Shown: positions 33,978 to 42,957 of the stretch, in pieces | How positions within the stretch are numbered: the stretch's first letter is position 1 | How the letters are laid out: every line of letters starts with the position of its first letter | NCBI GenBank assembly: GCA_036268615.1 | Contig: DATATV010000147.1 | Coordinates: 14,337 to 78,336, forward strand | Source of the DNA: DATATV01 sp036268615 | Lineage (GTDB): Bacteria; Actinomycetota; Actinomycetes; Mycobacteriales; Pseudonocardiaceae | Length of the DNA stretch: 64,000 nucleotides | Direction: 5' to 3' | Notes under the pieces: generated by a model | Seen by the model: the letters and a program-made list of their open reading frames with translations, nothing else | What the model was told of the DNA's origin: nothing | The model's database searches: none | Position numbers and translations under genes: made by a program

Positions 33978-34080
33978 CCGAACCACCCGAAGTCCTCGCT
34001 GCCGCCCGTCGCCGTTCGGGCCGACGGGCGGCGAATCCTGTCTTGGACGGACCTGGCCGGGCTGTCCCAGAATAGTTGAA

Positions 34081-34089
34081 GTTGAGGTC
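34081..34089 (+). promoter_or_regulatory. GTTGAGGTC operator-like motif
   Basis: GTTGAGGTC, preceded by TTGAA, lies about 90 bp upstream of the CoA-transferase operon promoter. It matches the motifs at 32393 and 46740 and differs in one base from that at 32313. Its repeated occurrence only in control regions of the acyl-CoA island supports an operator role. Confidence 0.45.
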
Positions 34090-34168
34090 ATGTCCAGTAA
34101 CAATCCCGACTCGCCCGGCGGCTCGGTGAGTCCGGCCGCCGGAGCAGCGCCAACGGTGTAACTCAACA

Positions 34169-34197
34169 TTGACACCGACTTCATGTTCAGGTAGGAA
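34169..34197 (+). promoter_or_regulatory. Promoter of the CoA-transferase/peptide-importer operon
   Basis: TTGACA (34169-34174), 17 bp and TAGGAA (34192-34197) match the vegetative sigma-70 consensus well. Transcription from about 34204 would give a leader of some 165 nt before the CoA-transferase start, containing the short ORF at 34312. Confidence 0.65.
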
Positions 34198-34311
34198 CAC
34201 AGCAATGCCAGGTGATTTGGCACGAGCCGGGACGGACACGTCGGCCCCGCGCACCGAGCCACTGTGACCTCCACGTCCGATCAATCACCGCAGAGAAGGG
34301 AAGTCGCGCAG

Positions 34312-34374
34312 GTGGACAACACGCGAGCCACGCCCCACCGGTTGATCACCGCGGCACCGGCCCGGCCCCGATGA
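34312..34374 (+). CDS. Possible 20-residue leader peptide
   Basis: A GTG at 34312 with AGAAGGGAAG about 10 nt upstream opens a 20-codon frame whose TGA overlaps the CoA-transferase ATG (ATGA at 34371-34374). The peptide is basic and Ala/Pro/Arg-rich. The CoA-transferase itself has no good ribosome-binding site, so translational coupling through this ORF is plausible. It could be chance. Confidence 0.3.
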   Translation: MDNTRATPHRLITAAPARPR

Positions 34375-35552
34375 TTCCCCCGCTACAGGGGACGGTCGTC
34401 CTCGAACTGAGTCACGCCATCGCCGGTCCGCACTGCGCACAGATCCTGGCCGACCACGGCGCCGAAGTGATCAAGATCGAGCCGCCGGAGGGCGAGCGAG
34501 GTCGGGTCGCACCACCGTTCCTGGACGGCGAGAGCGTCTACTTCGCCTGCCACAACCGAGGCAAGCGCAGCCTGTGTCTCGACCTCAAGCAGCCTGCCGG
34601 ACTGGACACGCTACTCACCTTGTGCGACCGCGCCGACGTGGTGATCACCAACTTCAGTGCCGACGTGCCCGCGCGGCTCGGCTGGTCCTACGACGTCCTG
34701 GCCGCCCGCAACCCGCGGCTGGTCTTCGCGCACATCACCGGTTTCGGGGTCACCGGTGACCAGCGCGGCGTCCGCGCCTACGACGGGGTGATCCAGGCGA
34801 TGAGCGGCGTGCCGGATCTCACCGGCGCGAGCGACGGTCCGCCGATGATGGCGGGGAACTTCCCGGCCGACCACATCACCGGTTACCAGGCCGCCATCGC
34901 GGTCCTGATGGCACTGGTCGGTCGGGCCGGCAGCGGCCGAGGTGCCTTTCTCGACATCGCGATGTTCGACTCCTACTTCGCCACGCTCAGCACCGACATT
35001 GCCGAGGCCGTCCAAGGGCGACCGCGCAGGCAGTCGGCCAACAAGGTACTCACCGGCTTCTCCGACATGTTCAGCACCCGGGACGGTGCGATCTACCTCG
35101 CCCCGCTCGGTGACGTTGCGTGGCAACGATTCTGTCCGGCCGTCGGCCATCCCGAATGGTTGGCCGGCGTCAGCTACGACGACTCGATCGGGCCGCTGCG
35201 CCCGCAGCTCGATCGGGCCGTCGCCGAGTGGGCGGCGAATCGCACCACCGCGCAGGCGACCAAGGAGATGATCGAGGCCGGTGTTGCGTGCGGTCCGGTC
35301 CGGACCCTGTCCGAAGCTGTCGCCGTGGCCGCCGCCGCCGACCGGGGCATGTGCGCCGCGGTCGAGGCGCCGCACGGGGTTCGGGTGCCCGTGCCGGGGC
35401 CGCCGTTGCGGTTCGGACTCGCCGAACGTGCGTACGCGGACCAGGTCCCGGCGCTCGGCCGCGACACCGTCGAGGTCCTGCGTGAGTTCGGCTTCGACAC
35501 CCCGCACATCGACGACCTGATCAGCCACGGCGTCACCCGGACCGCATCGTGA
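34371..35552 (+). CDS. CaiB/BaiF (family III) CoA-transferase
   Basis: 393 residues from ATG at 34371. It begins VLELSHAIAGPHCAQILADHGAEVIKIEPP, the family III hallmark, and the catalytic Asp is probably Asp138 in AYDGVIQAMSG. NFPADHITGYQAAIAVLMAL follows. Such enzymes move CoA between carboxylic acids. The gene overlaps the following importer ATPase by 4 bp, so the imported compound is probably activated by CoA transfer on entry. An upstream in-frame ATG at 34212 would add a tail with no homology and is rejected. Confidence 0.88.
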   Translation: MIPPLQGTVVLELSHAIAGPHCAQILADHGAEVIKIEPPEGERGRVAPPFLDGESVYFACHNRGKRSLCLDLKQPAGLDTLLTLCDRADVVITNFSADVPARLGWSYDVLAARNPRLVFAHITGFGVTGDQRGVRAYDGVIQAMSGVPDLTGASDGPPMMAGNFPADHITGYQAAIAVLMALVGRAGSGRGAFLDIAMFDSYFATLSTDIAEAVQGRPRRQSANKVLTGFSDMFSTRDGAIYLAPLGDVAWQRFCPAVGHPEWLAGVSYDDSIGPLRPQLDRAVAEWAANRTTAQATKEMIEAGVACGPVRTLSEAVAVAAAADRGMCAAVEAPHGVRVPVPGPPLRFGLAERAYADQVPALGRDTVEVLREFGFDTPHIDDLISHGVTRTAS

Positions 35553-36394
35553 CCGCCGCGTCGTCCGCGCAACGCCAGGCGCCCGAGACCGGACCGGCCG
35601 CGCCGATACTGACGGTCGAGAATCTGGTCATCGAGTACCGCGGCGACCGGTCCCACCGGACCCGTGCGGTCGACGGGGTCAGCCTCGACGTCCGGGCGGG
35701 TGAAATCGTCGGCGTGGTCGGGGAATCCGGGTCGGGCAAGAGCACACTGGGCCGCACCGTCGCCGGCTTCCAGCAACCTGCTTCCGGCCGCGTCCTGTTG
35801 CCCGGTCCCGACGGCGGTCTGCGGCCGCGCGCCGGCACACACGGCTACCGCGACGTCCAGATGATCTTCCAGGAGTCGGCTTCCGCGCTCGATCCCCGTG
35901 CCTCCGTGCGACGGATTCTGCGCGAGGCCTTCCAGCCAATGCCACCGATCTTCCGCCGCCACAGCACCGAGGCTCGCGAGACGCTGACCGCCCAGATCCA
36001 CGCGGCACTGCGTCGGGTCGAGCTTCCCGAGCACTACACCGGAAAACGCTCCAGTGAGCTGTCCGGCGGTGAGAAACAACGAGTGGCCATCGCCAGGGCA
36101 CTGGCCGCCGAGCCCGCGCTGATCGTCTGCGACGAAGCGGTGGCGGCCCTCGATGTGGCCGTTCGCGCCATCACGTTGAACCTGCTTGCGCACCTGCGAG
36201 CCCAGACCGGGATCGCACTGCTGTTCATCTCCCACGACATCTCCGTCGTCGGCCATCTCGCCGACCGGATCGTGGTCATGCACCAAGGACGAGTTGTCGA
36301 AACCGGCCCGGTCAACGACGTGCTGGACAACCCGCAGGACGACTACACGCAACGCCTGATCGAGTCGGTACCCAGGCTCGAACTCGAGTCCTGA
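35549..36394 (+). CDS. Peptide-type ABC importer ATPase, DppF/OppF-like
   Basis: 281 residues. Walker A GESGSGKST, Q-loop MIFQESASALDPR, signature LSGGEKQR, Walker B-region LIVCDEAVAALD and H-loop ISHD are all seen. The Walker B extension reads DEAVAALD, where DEPVSALD is usual, so the Pro after the catalytic Glu is replaced. The typical C-terminal cysteine-rich Opp tail is absent. GTG start overlaps the CoA-transferase stop. Confidence 0.88.
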   Translation: MTAASSAQRQAPETGPAAPILTVENLVIEYRGDRSHRTRAVDGVSLDVRAGEIVGVVGESGSGKSTLGRTVAGFQQPASGRVLLPGPDGGLRPRAGTHGYRDVQMIFQESASALDPRASVRRILREAFQPMPPIFRRHSTEARETLTAQIHAALRRVELPEHYTGKRSSELSGGEKQRVAIARALAAEPALIVCDEAVAALDVAVRAITLNLLAHLRAQTGIALLFISHDISVVGHLADRIVVMHQGRVVETGPVNDVLDNPQDDYTQRLIESVPRLELES

Positions 36395-36427
36395 GCTCCG
36401 GCGCGTTCATCGAAGGGAAGTCCGACC

Positions 36428-37981
36428 ATGGCAGTCAGCTTCAGATCGCGCAGAATCCTCGCCGTCGCCGCCGCCCTGCTGGTCGTCTCGGCCGGCGCCA
36501 CCGCCTGCAAGACGACCACCACCGGGTCCGGATCAAGCTCCAGCGACACCATCACCATCGGCACACTGGTCGGTCCGACCTCGATGGACCCGCAGACCGG
36601 ACAGTCCGGTGCCGACTACCAGTGGCTGGACTTCGTCTTCGCCCGGCTGATCAGCTACAACTCACAGACCGGCGCGCTGCAACCGGCCCTGGCGACGGCG
36701 TGGACCTGGAGCGCGGACAAGAAAGAACTTGATCTCACCCTCCGGCAGGGAGTCACGTTCCAGGACGGCACCCCGGTCAACGCCGCCGCCGTGGTGTTCA
36801 CCCTTCAGCGGTACATGCAGAAGGGCGACATCAGCAACAACCTCGAATACATGACCGGGGTGAAGGCCGTCGGTGCCGACCAGGTCGCGGTCACCCTGAG
36901 CCAGCCCAACGCGCAACTCGTCTACGGCCTGGCCGACCGTGCCGGGATGATCCTCTCGCCGACCGCGGTGAACAAGGAGGGCGACGGCTTCGCCACTCAT
37001 CCGGTCGGCGCCGGACCGTATTCGTTCGTATCCGAGGTGCCCAACGCCAGCTACACCTTCGCCACGTTCCCGGGCTACTACCTCAATGCCCGGACCAAGC
37101 GGGTCAAGAACGTCAAGGTTCAGCTGTTCCAGACCGGTACCGCGATGACCACGGCCATGCAGACCGGCGACATCCAGGTCGCCACGAACGTGCCGACCCA
37201 GGTCCTGCCACCGTTGCAGAAGGACACCAGTCTGACCACGGTCATCGGCCAGGGCTCGACCCCGGTGATCGTCTGGTTGGACGGCGCGCTCAAGCCGATG
37301 GACAACCCCAAGGTGCGGTTGGCCTTCAGCCTCGCGCTGGACCGGGAGGCGATCATGAAGGTGGCCACCGACGGACTCGGTGAGGTGACCACCGAACTCG
37401 CACCCAAGGGCACGGTCGGGTACGTGCCCGGTCTCGATCCGCTGTGGCCGGTCAACGGCAACCAGGCCGAGGCCAGGGAACTGCTCAAGGAAGCCGGTTA
37501 CCCGAACGGGGTCAGCTTCACCTGCTACAACTACCCGGGCATCGGCTACGACATCACCGATCCGATCATCGAGTCGGAGGAGGCCGCTGTCGGCATCCAG
37601 GTCAAGGTGCTCAACGGGTCGGCCACCCAGTCGGACGCGTTCTTCAAGGGCGGCTCCGGGCCGTGCCTGATGTCGGCCTACGCGGGCACGCCCAACCCGG
37701 CCGAGATCACCGAGGGAATCCTCTGGACCAAGTCGTTCTACGACGCCCAGCACGCCGACTTCGGGGTCGACCAGTTCATCAACCAGATCAACACGACCTA
37801 CACCGACTCGTCGCTGAACGCGCTGTACGCGCAGATCTGGCAGACCCAGAAGACGAACCCGGGTGCGATCCCCATGTACACCGGGCCTGAGGTGAACGTC
37901 TATCAGCAGAACATCAAGGGCTGGGTGAACAGCCCGATCCAACAGGAGAACTGGTTCGGCATGTACTACACGGGTGGCTGA
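36428..37981 (+). CDS. Peptide-type ABC importer binding lipoprotein, DppA-like (SBP family 5)
   Basis: 517 residues, lipobox GATAC (Cys27). The SBP_bac_5 pattern is clear: TIGTLVGPTSMDPQTGQSG, the FARLISYNSQTGALQPALATAW block, LTLRQGVTFQDGTPVNAAAV, VGAGPYSFV and LAFSLALDREAIM. GAAGGGAAG lies 8 nt before the ATG. Family members bind peptides, nickel, sugars or other organics; with a CoA-transferase and ECH in the same operon a carboxylic acid or conjugate is more likely than a nutrient peptide. Confidence 0.9.
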   Translation: MAVSFRSRRILAVAAALLVVSAGATACKTTTTGSGSSSSDTITIGTLVGPTSMDPQTGQSGADYQWLDFVFARLISYNSQTGALQPALATAWTWSADKKELDLTLRQGVTFQDGTPVNAAAVVFTLQRYMQKGDISNNLEYMTGVKAVGADQVAVTLSQPNAQLVYGLADRAGMILSPTAVNKEGDGFATHPVGAGPYSFVSEVPNASYTFATFPGYYLNARTKRVKNVKVQLFQTGTAMTTAMQTGDIQVATNVPTQVLPPLQKDTSLTTVIGQGSTPVIVWLDGALKPMDNPKVRLAFSLALDREAIMKVATDGLGEVTTELAPKGTVGYVPGLDPLWPVNGNQAEARELLKEAGYPNGVSFTCYNYPGIGYDITDPIIESEEAAVGIQVKVLNGSATQSDAFFKGGSGPCLMSAYAGTPNPAEITEGILWTKSFYDAQHADFGVDQFINQINTTYTDSSLNALYAQIWQTQKTNPGAIPMYTGPEVNVYQQNIKGWVNSPIQQENWFGMYYTGG

Positions 37982-39074
37982 GCGGATGGGTTTCGGATCA
38001 GCGGTGCGGGGCTCGCGGTCGCGCGCCCCGCACGCCGCCGCAGCACCGGACAGCGGCAGCGGCGCCGCGCCGGGCGACGAACTGCTCGCCGTCCGGGGCC
38101 TGGAGATCGAGTTCGGGGCCGACCGCGGCTCCGGCCATCAGGCGGTCCGCGGCATCGACATCGCGTTGCGCCCGGGACGAGTCGTGGGCGTGGCGGGGGA
38201 GTCGGGCAGCGGCAAGAGTTCGCTCGCACTGGCCGTGATGGGACTGCTGCCGCCCGGTACGGTCGTCCGGGGTTCCATCCGTTACGACGGGGACGAACTG
38301 GTCGGGCTGGCCGAGAAACAGTTGCGGCGCTACCGGGGCAGCAAGATCGCGATGGTGTCCCAGGAGTCGACCGCGGCGCTCAACCCGACACTGCGCATCG
38401 GCCAGCAGATGAGGCTGGTGCTGCGCGCCCACTTCTCGGCCGACCGCGGGCAACTCGCGCAGCGCATGGTGCAGGCGCTGCGCGACGTGCAGCTGCACGA
38501 TGTCGACCGGGTGCTGCACAGCTACCCGTCGGAGTTGTCCGGCGGCATGTGCCAACGCGTGGTCATCGCCATGGCGTTGGCCTGTGGCTCGCAGGTGCTG
38601 TTGGCCGACGAGCCGACCACCGCGCTGGACGTCACCGTGCAGGGCGAGATCATCCGGCTGCTGCGCGGGCTGGTCGCGCAGCGGGGGCTGGCGCTGCTGA
38701 TGATCTCGCACGATCTGGCCGTGCTGAACGAGATCTGTGACGACCTGGTTGTCATGTACCGCGGCGAGGTGGTCGAGCGTGGCCCGATCACCGAGGTGCT
38801 CCGCGCCCCGGCCCACCCGTACACCCGCGGCCTGCTGAACTCCGTGCCGCGGATGTCGAACCGGGGCACCGACCTGCCGACGCTGCCGATGTTCGACAGC
38901 GCGGAGGCACCCGGAACCGGCTGCCGATTCGCCGGCCGGTGTGCCTGGCGGGTGGACGCGTGTGCCGAGCGGCAGGTGCTGCTGCCGGTCCCGGCCGGCG
39001 CGGTCGACCCGGCGCGGGCGGCGCGCTGTCACCGGGTCGACGAGCTGACCGAGCAGCCGGAGGGGCTTCGATGA
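37974..39074 (+). CDS. Peptide-type ABC importer ATPase, DppD/OppD-like
   Basis: 366 residues from GTG at 37974 (ATG at 37986 is an alternative). Walker A GESGSGKSS, Q-loop VSQESTAALNPTLRIG, signature LSGGMCQRV with an unusual Cys, Walker B VLLADEPTTALD and H-loop ISHD. The C-terminal oligo_HPY region RAPAHPYTRGLLNSVPRM and a Cys-containing segment (GCRFAGRCAWRVDACAE) of the type that binds an Fe-S cluster in relatives are present. Overlaps the binding-protein gene by 8 bp and the permease gene by 4 bp. Confidence 0.9.
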   Translation: MAERMGFGSAVRGSRSRAPHAAAAPDSGSGAAPGDELLAVRGLEIEFGADRGSGHQAVRGIDIALRPGRVVGVAGESGSGKSSLALAVMGLLPPGTVVRGSIRYDGDELVGLAEKQLRRYRGSKIAMVSQESTAALNPTLRIGQQMRLVLRAHFSADRGQLAQRMVQALRDVQLHDVDRVLHSYPSELSGGMCQRVVIAMALACGSQVLLADEPTTALDVTVQGEIIRLLRGLVAQRGLALLMISHDLAVLNEICDDLVVMYRGEVVERGPITEVLRAPAHPYTRGLLNSVPRMSNRGTDLPTLPMFDSAEAPGTGCRFAGRCAWRVDACAERQVLLPVPAGAVDPARAARCHRVDELTEQPEGLR

Positions 39075-40030
39075 TCCGTCTTGTCGGGCGGCGGCTGGTG
39101 ACCTCCGTCATCACCATCCTGACCACCAGCATCGTCGTGTTCGCGCTGCGCTTCGTGCTGCCGGGCGGCCCGGTCGAGGACATCCTCGGACAGTCCTCGG
39201 GCGTCGTGACCCAGGTCCAGGTCGATGCCCTGAAGCAGCGGTTGGGCCTGGACCGGTCGCCGGTCGAGCAGTACTGGATCTGGGCCAAAGGGGTGCTGCA
39301 CGGCGATCTGGGGCAGTCCTACTACAGCTCCGAGCCGGTGACCCGCATTCTCGGGCAGGCGTTGGTCCCGTCGATCGAGCTGATCATCGGCGCGCTGCTC
39401 GTCTGCGTCGTCATCGGCGGCGGCCTCGGCATGTTCGCCGCGATCAAGCGGGACAAGCGGTCGGGTCGCATCGTGCTCGCCCTGACCGGGCTGGGACTGT
39501 CCATTCCCGACTTCTGGTTCGCCACCATCGCCGCCGGTGTTTTCGGCCTGTCACTCGGTATCTTCCCGGCCGTCGGGTACAACACGATCTCCGCCGACGG
39601 TTGGGCGTCGAACATCTACTCGATCATCCTGCCGGTGTTCGTGCTGTCCATGGTCACCGCGTCGTTCCTGGCCAGACACCTGTACAACAGCCTGGTCGAG
39701 ACGCTGGACCGGCCCTACGTCCGCACCGCCTGGGCGACCGGACTGGCGCCGCGCACCGTCTACCTGCGCTGGGCCCTGCGCGCGGCGGTGGCGCCGGTGC
39801 TGACGTTCATTCCGCTCGCCGTGGCCGCGTTGATCTCCGGCACGGTGCTGGTGGAGAACGTGTTCAACATTCCCGGTGCCGGCACGCAGATCGTGCAGAG
39901 CGTGTTGCACCAGGACTACAACGTGTTGCAGGCGGTGGTGTTGGGCTCGGGCGTGATCGTCGCCGTGCTGAACCTCGGCACGGACCTGATCACCGCGACC
40001 ATCGATCCGCGCGTGCGGGCACACGGTTAG
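39071..40030 (+). CDS. Peptide-type ABC importer permease, DppB-like
   Basis: 319 residues starting MIRLVGRRLVTSVITIL, with the long periplasmic segment after helix one (VLPGGPVEDILGQ and LGLDRSPVEQYW) typical of DppB. The EAA-like loop is TAWATGLAPRTVYLRWALRAAVAP, and NIPGAGTQIVQSVLHQDYNVLQA follows. About six membrane helices. Confidence 0.9.
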   Translation: MIRLVGRRLVTSVITILTTSIVVFALRFVLPGGPVEDILGQSSGVVTQVQVDALKQRLGLDRSPVEQYWIWAKGVLHGDLGQSYYSSEPVTRILGQALVPSIELIIGALLVCVVIGGGLGMFAAIKRDKRSGRIVLALTGLGLSIPDFWFATIAAGVFGLSLGIFPAVGYNTISADGWASNIYSIILPVFVLSMVTASFLARHLYNSLVETLDRPYVRTAWATGLAPRTVYLRWALRAAVAPVLTFIPLAVAALISGTVLVENVFNIPGAGTQIVQSVLHQDYNVLQAVVLGSGVIVAVLNLGTDLITATIDPRVRAHG

Positions 40031-40043
40031 GGAAGGCGATGTC

Positions 40044-40907
40044 ATGGCGGTAGTCACCCAGGCTTCGGGTATCACGGCCGGCGTCCGGCCCGGCCGGCAG
40101 CGGCGAGCCCGACGGCGGATCGGGCTGGCGCCGAAGATCGGCTTCGTCATCCTGCTGATCCTGCTGATCGCCACGATGGCCGCACCGCTGCTGTCCCCGG
40201 ACAACCCGCTGACGCTCGACCTGAACAGCCGGCTCGCCGGGCCCTCCGCCGCGCACCTGCTGGGCACCGATCTCAACGGCCGGGATGTGCTGAGCCGACT
40301 GATCTACGGCACCCGGTCGTCGTTCGAGGGGATCGCGATCGCGCTGGGCGTGACCATCGTGCTGGCCATCCCGTGGGGACTGGCCGCAGGCTTCGGTGGC
40401 CGGGTGGCCGACGAGATCCTGATGCGTGTCGGCGACGGCCTGCTGTCGTTTCCGCCGCTGGTGCTGGCCATCGGCGTGGTCGGTGTGTGGGGACCGAGCC
40501 TGACGCACAGCATGGTGGCGGTGGGCATCATCTTCGCCCCGTCGGTCGCTCGGCTGCTTCGTGGCGCGGTCCTTCCGCTGCGGCGAGCCGAGTTCGTGCT
40601 GGTGGCTCGCTCACTGGGAGTCGGCCGGCTGCGGGTGGCGTTCGGCCACGTGTTCCCCAACGCGATGGGCCCGGTGCTGGTCCAGTTGTTCTCCCTCGGC
40701 AGCATCGCCCTGCTGCTGGAGGCGGCGCTGGGCTTCCTCGGGTTGGGCGTGTCCGCGCCGACGCCGTCCTGGGGCACCGACCTGGCCAGCGCCTACACCT
40801 ACTTCTCCACTCTGCCGTGGGCGACCGTCTTTCCGGGCGTCATCATCACCCTGGGCGCGTGGAGCATCAGCATCGTCGGTGACGGTGTCCGCGACTGGCT
40901 TGGATAG
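40044..40907 (+). CDS. Peptide-type ABC importer permease, DppC-like
   Basis: 287 residues with an Arg-rich cytoplasmic N-terminus, first helix IGFVILLILLIATMAAPLL, then the DppC signature HLLGTDLNGRDVLSRLIYG. The EAA-like loop is LVARSLGVGRLRVAFGHVFPN, and the end GVIITLGAWSISIVGDGVRDWLG fits the family. With DppF, A, D and B it completes the importer, although the order F-A-D-B-C is less common than A-B-C-D-F. Confidence 0.9.
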   Translation: MAVVTQASGITAGVRPGRQRRARRRIGLAPKIGFVILLILLIATMAAPLLSPDNPLTLDLNSRLAGPSAAHLLGTDLNGRDVLSRLIYGTRSSFEGIAIALGVTIVLAIPWGLAAGFGGRVADEILMRVGDGLLSFPPLVLAIGVVGVWGPSLTHSMVAVGIIFAPSVARLLRGAVLPLRRAEFVLVARSLGVGRLRVAFGHVFPNAMGPVLVQLFSLGSIALLLEAALGFLGLGVSAPTPSWGTDLASAYTYFSTLPWATVFPGVIITLGAWSISIVGDGVRDWLG

Positions 40908-40915
40908 GAGTACAG

Positions 40916-41755
40916 GTGACAGCTCGTACGGTGGACACCGGCACGCCTGATCTGCTGGCTGAACTCAGCGACGGCGTCCTGCTCATCACCCTGCACCGAC
41001 CCGAACGCCGCAATGCGTTGTCCGACAACATGCTTGACGGACTGTCGCGGATGCTCGCCTACGGTGAGCGCGAGCCCACGGTGGCGTGTGTGGTGCTGAC
41101 GGGTGCGGCCGGCGCGTTCTGCGCCGGCGGCGATGTCAAAGCCTTCGACGAGGTCGGCGCGTTGAACGTCTCGGGTGGTGAACAGACGCCGTTGCACGAG
41201 AAGATCGAAGCCCAGTGCCGACTCCAGCGGGCCACCGCGGGCCGGTTGCACGACATGCCGAAGCCGACGATCGCCTGTATCGACGGAGCGGCGGCGGGCG
41301 CCGGACTCGGCCTGGCCCTGGCCTGCGACCTGCGGATCGCGGCGGAGTCCTCGGTGCTGCTGACCGCGTTCGCAAGGGTCGGCCTCAGCGGCGACTACGG
41401 CGTGACCTGGTTCCTGACCCGGCTCGTGGGCAAGGCGAAGGCCCTGGAGTTGATGTGGCTGTCCGAGCGAATCCCCGCGACCCGGGCGCTCCAGTACGGA
41501 CTGGTGAACCGGGTGACGCCGGTAGGAGAGGCCAGGTCGGTCGCCCTGTCCCTGGCCGCGGATCTGGCGCGCGGCCCCGCGGTCGCGTTGCAGGCCATCA
41601 AGGGCAACGTCAACCGCGCCGTGGACGGCGACCTGCTCAAGTGCATGGACGTCGAGGTCGCCGAAGGAATGCGCTGCGCCGCCACCGAAGACCACAAGGC
41701 AGCAGTAAGAGCATTCGCGGGAAATAGGCAAAGCGGAGCGGACCGACCGGCCTGA
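40916..41755 (+). CDS. Enoyl-CoA hydratase/isomerase family protein
   Basis: 279 residues, crotonase fold. LTGAAGAFCAGGDVKAFDEV and CIDGAAAGAGLGLALACDLRIAAE build the oxyanion hole. The position of the usual catalytic Glu reads LSGDYGVTWFLTRLVG, with Asp in place of the second acidic residue. GTG start at 40916, 8 bp after the permease, so it is the last gene of the CoA-transferase/importer operon. It resembles the ECH at 31417 only at family level. Confidence 0.87.
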   Translation: MTARTVDTGTPDLLAELSDGVLLITLHRPERRNALSDNMLDGLSRMLAYGEREPTVACVVLTGAAGAFCAGGDVKAFDEVGALNVSGGEQTPLHEKIEAQCRLQRATAGRLHDMPKPTIACIDGAAAGAGLGLALACDLRIAAESSVLLTAFARVGLSGDYGVTWFLTRLVGKAKALELMWLSERIPATRALQYGLVNRVTPVGEARSVALSLAADLARGPAVALQAIKGNVNRAVDGDLLKCMDVEVAEGMRCAATEDHKAAVRAFAGNRQSGADRPA

Positions 41756-41856
41756 GACCGCTCTACCCCTTCTCCCCGATACCAAGCGCACGTAGGACGA
41801 TCGTGAATCGGGGCGAAGAGGCGGTGGACCGGACCTCGGGCGACTAGTGCCATCCC

Positions 41857-41922
41857 GGGGCCCGGCCCAAGCCCTTAGATGACGGGCACCACTCCGTGGC
41901 CCGGCCTGAAGACCCTTAGGCG
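41857..41922. repeat. Imperfect direct repeat between convergent genes
   Basis: GGGCCCGGCCCAAGCCCTTAG (from 41857) recurs as TGGCCCGGCCTGAAGACCCT-TAGG (from 41897), about 40 bp apart, in the 224-bp gap between the ECH and the convergent SGNH hydrolase. No gene or clear terminator hairpin with a T-run was found in this gap. Confidence 0.4.
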
Positions 41923-41979
41923 AAAGGTCGCTTCACTCCTGGCCCTCCCAGGCCGCTGCCGCGCCAGGGCCGGCCGCAC

Positions 41980-42858
41980 TCAGATCACCGCCTCGATCAT
42001 CGCGGCATAAGCGGCCTCGCCGGCGAGATTGGGATGAAGCGTCGCGGTCGCGGGAGCGACCGGATGGATTCCCTCGACCCAGCGAGTGGACTCCGGCTCG
42101 CACGGATCGTGGCCCATGCTCATGCTCAGGCTGTCGACGAAGGTGACACCCTCCGCCTGCGCCGCCGCCTTCAGCACGTTGTTCAGCTGCTGTCCGGCGT
42201 TGTCGAGGTAGGTGATGTCACCCGGGTAGTAGGGCAGATTGGTCGAGCAGTGGGTGGACACCCAGGTGGAATAGCTGGGCAGACCGGACAGGTAGCCGAT
42301 GTAGACGATGAGGGCGTTGGGAGCCAACGACTTGATGTGTGCGATGTCGCCGGAAAGGTGGCTGGCCAGGTAGTTCAGTTCGGCGGTGTACGTGGCCGAG
42401 CCGCCCTGGCAGCTGGACGTCGCGCCGAGGCAGCCCGCGGTGCCGCCACCGACGTCGTTGCCGCCCATGCTGATGGTCACCAGCCGGGTGCTGGTACCGA
42501 GGGCGCTGTCCTGGGCCGGGTTGGCGCCCTGGGAGCTGGTGAAGGCGGCGGTGGTCGCACCGGAACAGGCGCGATCGTCGAGCGCGATGCCATAGTGCGC
42601 CGCGATCAGGTGCGGGTAGCTGTTGGACGACTGGCCACAACCCGCGATGATCGCCGGCGACGTCAACTGGGTGGGCAGCCCGTACCCGGCGGTGTACGAG
42701 TCGCCGAGGGCGACGTAGTACGTGCCTGTGGCGGCCGAGGCGGGGGCGGCGAGTGCGGCTGGTACCAGGATTGCCGCGAGTAACGAAATCGCCGCCGCGA
42801 CAACAAAACGTATTCTCGTGCGGGGGCGTGCTGACCGTACATTTCGGGTAGGCGTCAT
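41980..42858 (-). CDS. Secreted SGNH-family esterase/lipase
   Basis: 292 residues with an Arg-rich signal peptide (cleavage near ASA-AT at about 43). Block I is YVALGDSYTAGYG with Ser54, block III is ISMGGNDVG and block V is LHPNLAGEAAYA with the catalytic His. Asp is missing three residues before that His, as in several actinomycete SGNH lipases that use a backbone oxygen. Six or more Cys suggest disulfides. It is secreted and probably releases fatty acids or other acyl groups that could feed the neighbouring acyl-CoA island. Confidence 0.88.
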   Translation of the reverse strand: MTPTRNVRSARPRTRIRFVVAAAISLLAAILVPAALAAPASAATGTYYVALGDSYTAGYGLPTQLTSPAIIAGCGQSSNSYPHLIAAHYGIALDDRACSGATTAAFTSSQGANPAQDSALGTSTRLVTISMGGNDVGGGTAGCLGATSSCQGGSATYTAELNYLASHLSGDIAHIKSLAPNALIVYIGYLSGLPSYSTWVSTHCSTNLPYYPGDITYLDNAGQQLNNVLKAAAQAEGVTFVDSLSMSMGHDPCEPESTRWVEGIHPVAPATATLHPNLAGEAAYAAMIEAVI

Positions 42859-42957
42859 TGCATACTCCTCGGGATTGGTCAGGCTCGGCGAACGAGTCTC
42901 AGCACAGTGGACTCAGGACCGAGTCACAGGGCGCACCAATGTGTTGCATGCCAAACG

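Noticed and set aside
34212..34370. N-terminal extension of the CoA-transferase from ATG 34212
   Set aside because: The extension has no similarity to the family, which begins at the VLELSHAIAGP region, and it would start directly downstream of the -10 with no ribosome-binding site.
34371..41755. Carnitine (cai-type) operon
   Set aside because: CaiB-type and crotonase genes are present, but no betaine/carnitine transporter or CaiA/CaiC set is in the operon. The importer is peptide-type and both enzymes are family-level matches only.
41857..41922. CRISPR or mobile-element repeats
   Set aside because: Only two imperfect copies about 40 bp apart; no array, transposase or target duplication.
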